In this document: positions 59,226 to 64,000 of the stretch, one piece after another
Numbering within the stretch: the first letter of the stretch is position 1
Layout: every line of letters begins with the position of its first letter
Assembly: GCA_029204225.1 (NCBI GenBank)
Contig: CM055093.1
Location: 914,117-978,116 of the forward strand
DNA length: 64,000 bases
Reading direction: 5' to 3'
Origin: Diphasiastrum complanatum
Lineage: Eukaryota > Streptophyta > Lycopodiopsida > Lycopodiales > Lycopodiaceae
Position numbers and translations under genes: made by a program
The notes under the pieces: model-generated
Told to the model about the DNA's origin: nothing
Databases searched by the model: none
The model's input: the letters and a program-made list of their open reading frames with translations, nothing else

Positions 59226-60060
59226 GGGAACCTATGGGAAGTGACAGGATAGAGAACGGGCATACTGGTAGCCTGAGACCTCCGTTCTAGTAGACCAGGG
59301 GTGGCCCTAGGTTCGTGAATCCGATATGGACCTGCTAGATCCATTCATGTCCAATTTTGACATCGTTTGGTCAATATGACCTTTCGTCCCGGGGAGAACG
59401 CTTTTAGGCAATGGAAATGACCTAGTTTGGCAATTTTCCATCAAAGGGTCCATTTTTCCGAACAGCGTCGGTTTCTCATATTGTCTATTCCGACCAGTGG
59501 GCGACGTCGAGGGGAACCTATCGGAATAGACAGGATGTTGAATGGGCCTACAGGTAGCCCGAAATCTCCGTTTGAAATTTGACTCAGAGAAGGGCTTCAG
59601 GGACAATTGGTGTTTGGTCCCAGAATTGGCTGAAATCACCTAGATTTCTAGACGGGGGGTGGTCCAAGGTTTCTGAATCCGATACAGACCCGATGGATCC
59701 ATTCATGCCCAACTCCGACATCGTTTGGTCAGTATGACCATTTGTCCCGGGGAGAACGCTTTCGGGCAATGGGAATGACCTAGTTTGGCAATTTTTCGTT
59801 CAATGGTCCATTTCTCCAGATGGTGTTAGTTTCTTGTGCTGTCTATTCCAGTTAGTGCAGTGACATCGAGTGGAACCTGTGGGAAGTGACAAGACATCAA
59901 ACGGGCATACTGGTTGTTTGAAACCTCCGTTTGAAGTTCGGCCCAGAAACGGGCTTCGGGGACAATTGGACAATCAGGGGTGGCCCTAGGCACGTGGACC
60001 TGATACGGACTTGATGGATCCATTCATGCCCAATTCCAACATCGTTATGACCTTTTTCTA
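59226..60060. repeat. Tandem repeat, three units of about 290-360 bp
   Basis: Units begin near 59226, 59513 and 59871 with G-GGAACCT-T-GGAA-TGACA-GA. They share GATCCATTCATG-CCAA, TTTGTCCCGGGGAGAACGCTTT and ATGACCTAGTTTGGCAATTTT. Unit 1 lacks about 70 bases present in unit 2, and unit 3 is cut at about 60060. It is GC-richer than its surroundings and has no coding motif. Confidence 0.85.
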
Positions 60061-60600
60061 GACTAAAATCATCATCTCATGCAAGAAACTGACATAAGTG
60101 ACAACCCAAAATATAGTCTTTTATTTTGGTTTATATGACAACATTTCAAAAGCCGTCATTTATGCCAAAGATGATAATTTTTTTGGTTTTATGGCTAAAT
60201 GTCTAAATAAGTGGCCAAATAAAAGGAGTTAGATGAATATGATATCATAACGCCCTTAAGTTGATATAAGTGTGTCATATATTTTGTAATACACGTTGAT
60301 GATATGTATTTCAGTGTATTAGTATCCAATGGTATTTAACACATTGATAGGTATAATATCCGATGTATAAATTTACACATATAAGATGAATATGATAGAT
60401 ATATGTGATATCTAGACTTAAGTCATTATTTCATGCAAAAAAATTGGCATAAAGGATGGCCTAGAAAACTCTCGTTTATTCTGTCTATATGATAGCTTTT
60501 CAAAAGGCATCATATATGGCAAAAATGACATTTTTCTAGTTTTGAATGGCTTATATGTATAGATGAGGAGGTGAAAAAAAGTAGTTACATTGAGATAACA
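60061..60600. repeat. CACTA-type subterminal repeats
   Basis: Two diverged direct copies, 60065-60210 and 60415-60560, share TCAT-TCATGCAA, ATATGA-A-C-TTTCAAAAG and CATTTATG-CAAA-ATGA. Blocks of the kind CTTTTCAAAAGCCGTCATT are typical of CACTA subterminal regions. The terminus itself was not found. Confidence 0.5.
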
Positions 60601-61013
60601 ATATAAGAGTCTTGTTAAGAATTAGGATTTGAGGACCATGCAAAGTTCTACAATGACCTCCATGCATGTGAGATTGTACAAGATCTATGATAGATCAACT
60701 CAGATTTTCAAGATCTATCAAATGCACTTTAAATCAAGGCAAGAGCTCATCTACATCAAAAGTTAAGATCATCCAAAGACAAGCTAGTTTTTCACATCCA
60801 CATGAAAAAACTAAGTGCAATTCACTATGAGACACAAAACCAAGCCCCTTGCTCTCATGTAGAGAGATAAAGGCCACTCTCTCAAGTAGAGAGAGAATTT
60901 GCTACAAAGAAACAAGTCCAAAATTGCATTAACTCTCAAAAATATTGTATGTACAAAAATAGCACACTTCCAAATAGTAATGAATATTTGTCACAACATA
61001 AGAAATATAGACA
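60601..61013. other. No gene recognised
   Basis: AT-rich with no repeat partner noticed. Confidence 0.3.
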
Positions 61014-61830
61014 TCAAAGAACATTATAAGTACCTGTAAAACGTTGAAGATGTGGTATGATGGAAAAATGCCTTAATACTTTTTGTGGCACTTTGGATTG
61101 TGGTTTTTTCCAGTGACTTTCTTTGCAAATGGGACAACTATTCAGACTTTCATATTTTCCATAGTATAATATGCAATCATTCACACATGCATGGATAGTG
61201 TGGTAACCTAGACCAATGTCCTTGATCACCTTCTTTGCCTCATAGGTGGAACATGGAAGTCATTAGAGGAGTTTTGAGCTCCAAAAAAACCCTTTAAGAA
61301 TTCATGCAAGATGTAGTTTATATTATTAAAATATTATAACACTAATACTTTTGACTTGCCATAACTTTTTAATCGTAGCTCAAAAGTATGTCATCTAACA
61401 TATCATTGAAAGCCCTTGTTGAGCGCTTTTCAATGCACCAAACTCTGCTAAATTTGGACTTACTACTAAAAAGTTATGCCATTTTTAGTGTGGAATCAAA
61501 ATGTGGACTCAAAAAGATACGTTACATAGATTTCAAATTTGAGTGTTTTGATTGGTCCATGTGTAAGAAAAAATTGAGAAAAAATATAAAAAGAATCTTT
61601 ACAAAGGGAATAGATGTTCATGAAGCAAGGTCAATAGCTTATCAAAACTTGTTTGCAACCATCCATGGACCACCTTTAGATTATATAGACACAATATAGA
61701 AAATAATTTGCTTCTTTTGCATCCTTCAAACAATGGCTTCTTTGCATCTTCCATTAGAGAAGAAATTTTTTTGGCATCAACATCTTCATTTCCTTCTACC
61801 TTACTGATTGTAGCTTGATTCCTGTGCAAA
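61014..61830 (-). pseudogene. CACTA TNP2 transposase, N-terminal fragment
   Basis: On the minus strand the first part (about 61830-61600) reads DAKKPLFEGCKRSKLFSILC, VVHGWLQTSF and LLTLLHEHLFP. After about 340 bases (intron or insertion) it resumes at 61262 with YEAKKVIKDIGLGYHTIHAC, CILYYGKYESLNSCPICKES and VPQKVLRHFSIIPHLQRF. The P-L-F/Y-x-G-C-K, H-A-C-x-N-D-C-x-L-Y-Y, C-P-x-C and L-R-H-F-P-L-x-P-x-L-Q-R-F pattern is the start of plant CACTA transposases. The catalytic part does not follow. It faces the same way as the accessory gene at 58045-58975 and probably belongs to the same old element. Confidence 0.75.
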
Positions 61831-62725
61831 AAGTACAAAAAGGACCAAGAGTGGATCCTAATCTGATCCTCAAGAGGGATTGGTTGTCGGATTACTTGAC
61901 CTATCAATCTACTTCAGATTAAGATCAATCTATATCAATTCTAGACACAAAATCCTAACAAGAACAATCATTAATTGAAGGTAAGTGTACTTTATGGTTT
62001 CACATGTGTGAAACATTGTCTGAGTACAGACTCCAACCTGAAAATAAAGTACACATTGATAGAACCTCAAAACAATCAAAACAAATGTAGACAAATGGAG
62101 AGAATCACTCAAAATTGCTTCCAAAACCAAGATTGGTGTCTCACAATGACTATGGCCAAATGTGGCTCTATATATACAATAAGTGGGAGCTCGTGGTACT
62201 GATCATCCCTATGATCCCACATGTGTGAAGGTGCTTTGTCATATGATGATTCATCATGCAAAACTGACACTTGGACAAAACCTTCTATTTTGAGCACTTT
62301 TGGTCCATTTTCCCTCTATATGGAGATCTACTTGGAAATCTTCTAGAAGTCAAAATTCGCCTACTTCAGCTTATTCCACACATGTGAGCTATCCTCTACA
62401 CATGGAATATGACACCTAACCAAAGGATGTGGCTCATGCAATCCATAGATTGATGCCATGTGTCATATGTCTAGAAAACTAGTTTTTGGCCTTTTTAGCC
62501 ACTAGAACTTGAATTAAATCATATGTACAACCTATATGATTATGGTACATGACAAGTACACTATTTTAACACGTGGGAACAGGCTCCACACATGTGTGTT
62601 TATCTATATACAAGATTTTTGGCCTCTACCAAGCTTATTTTTGCATTTTTCACAATTCCCATATTCACTGCCCTCATTAATATTGCATGAATCCTCACCA
62701 ATACGATTTTCACATTCCAATGAGA
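61831..62725. other. No gene recognised; possible LTR-like DNA
   Basis: Several copies of ACATGTGTG and CACATGTG (62000-62600) are reminiscent of LTR promoter motifs. No primer site or partner copy is seen. Confidence 0.25.
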
Positions 62726-64000
62726 CCGTTTGGCACAACGGGACTTGCATGGCTATGCAAAGAGCAGTGACAGAGAGCCATAAAAATTTACAGGAGCAGA
62801 TTGGGTGGAAATCTGAGAAAATTGTGCAATTTTCAGATTCTATGAGCTATTGAAGACTTTCTCAGAAAATCTAATCATTAGCGGACAATTGGACACAAAT
62901 CGAATAGCTTTAAATTTGATCACTGAGCTAGAGGAAGGCCGACCTCAGTCAGATGATGAGCTGCAAGAGAAACCACAAAGAAATTGCAAAAATGTCCAAA
63001 ATATCCTTCTCTTCAAAGTTGCTAGGGTTTACAGGAGAAAAACGGTGGATCTTTCTCTGTCAGAAGTGTTTTGATAATCTGTAAATAGGTAAGGATGGGC
63101 GCTTGGATAGGGCAACCCTAACCGCAGCTGGCCGTGGAGTGCCGTGGATCAGCCAGGGAGCTATAGCAGTTTGAATAGGGCGGCATCCATAGCCACAAGC
63201 TTAAAGCTTCAAGCAAAGAGAAATGAAGGAGGAGAGAGATCGAGAGGGCAGTGACGGACAGCTCGTGCGCATCCAATCAGACTGAGAGGGTAGTGGTTGG
63301 AGAGCCTCGGCATATGGAGGAGCACGATTCAGCGCACCCAAATAGTCAACATCGTTGGATTTGGATCCAACGCGATCGATGGTCACAAAGAAGAGCTCGG
63401 GGAGCAATGTGGGCCATCAGATCTAGGGAGGCCAATGGATGCATTTGAAAGGGGCCTGAAGGGCAATGAAGAAAAGAAGTGGATATTCTTTAAAAAATTT
63501 CAAATGGATATTCATTGAAGGGACCCAAAGTCCAGAATGGACTTCACTTCATTAAAGTTCTTCAAAATGAAGAATCATTCAATTTTGCAAGGCAAATTGG
63601 TTTTAGGGTCTAACCTTGGCTAGAGGGCACCTTTTTTGGCCATCCTTGGGCCAAAATGACACCTGAAACTGGCTGCTCAGAGCCAACAGATAGAGCGATG
63701 TCATAGACTAGGTAGAAAGGCATTTTGTAGAGTTTGTGTTACCATTCTATCGAGTGGAATGCAAGTGACCTAGTGATGGGCTACATTCGCTGTTTGGGTA
63801 CCATAGGGCCAAATTCGGGGCAATTTTTGGCTGGTGAAACCTACTACAGGGTGGTACAATGAGGTATTATTGCTTTGAAATCATCATTACTTACTCCGAA
63901 AGTGCAGTTTGGTGCGTGACTACTCATCATTGGCAACAATTTTGAGAGGGCAAGCAATCACAGGTGAGAGATAAGCATGGTATGCCGGTTACAGGTGAAA
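62726..64000 (+). mobile_element. N1 element copy 3, internal part, continues past the window
   Basis: From CCGTTTGGCACAACGGG it matches N1 copy 1 at 18352 and on. The best match is 63530-64000 against about 18905-19470 (TTTTTTGGCCAT-CTTGGGCC, GGTACC-TAGGGCCAAATTC). It starts about 290 bases inside the element, with no LTR or primer site at the left. No coding capacity is seen. Confidence 0.75.

Overview
This window looks like nuclear DNA of a land plant, most likely a flowering plant with a large, repeat-rich genome. Plant-type LTR retrotransposons use the tRNA-Met and tRNA-Asp primer sites typical of plant copia and Tat/Athila elements. There are plant CACTA and Helitron remnants, an S-protein-homolog (plant self-incompatibility S1 family) gene and a plant-type arginine decarboxylase pseudogene. 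There is no operon structure, rRNA, tRNA or CRISPR that I can see. Almost everything is mobile DNA, mostly dead and nested. The only gene that may be a working host gene is the S1-family ORF at 6156-6590.

Layout: 0-6 kb holds the edge of a transposon-like ORF (1-458, minus), unrecognised DNA, an 0.87 kb dispersed repeat (2881-3747) and a broken N4/N6 DNA-methyltransferase-like reading frame (3951-4544). 6.1-11.7 kb is a large inverted duplication whose two arms each carry an S1-family gene next to a GA/CT microsatellite; one copy is open and the other has a nonsense codon. 11.7-16.1 kb is a mosaic of a GIY-YIG nuclease ORF with all hallmark residues, two halves of a DUF7869-like transposon protein on opposite strands, and a Helitron helicase fragment. 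17.6-21.7 kb is a non-coding LTR element (called N1 here), with further copies at 35.96-36.87 and 62.7-64.0 kb.

25.9-35.96 kb is a minus-strand Ty3/gypsy Tat-type element with gag, protease, RT, RNase H and an extra coiled-coil ORF, but its integrase catalytic core is deleted. It sits in an N1 copy with target duplication GTCGG/GTCAG. 36.6-38.7 kb has a copia integrase scrap and Helitron pieces on both strands. 39.96-41.4 kb is a partially duplicated arginine decarboxylase pseudogene. 41.7-45.5 kb is CACTA-like material with a TNP2-type transposase remnant. 45.73-51.36 kb is a young copia-type element with three LTRs (one mostly deleted), about 99% LTR identity, flanking AAAAA duplications and one long ORF with gag, protease and an orphan C-terminus but no RT.

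52.5-53.1 kb is a CACTA terminus repeated in inverse at 42.0-42.6 kb. 53.6-57.3 kb contains a copia-like leader joined to reversed gypsy pol and copia integrase scraps. 57.3-58.0 kb carries three long microsatellites. 58.0-61.9 kb is a second CACTA element with a multi-exon Transposase_24-like gene, a roughly 350 bp tandem repeat and a TNP2 N-terminal fragment.

The genes do not form a pathway. The common theme is capture, inversion and fusion of fragments among transposon families. The best candidate for something unusual is the group of a GIY-YIG nuclease, DUF7869-like protein, Helitron helicase and an amino-methyltransferase fragment in the first 16 kb. All family assignments come from motif reading by eye, without database searches.
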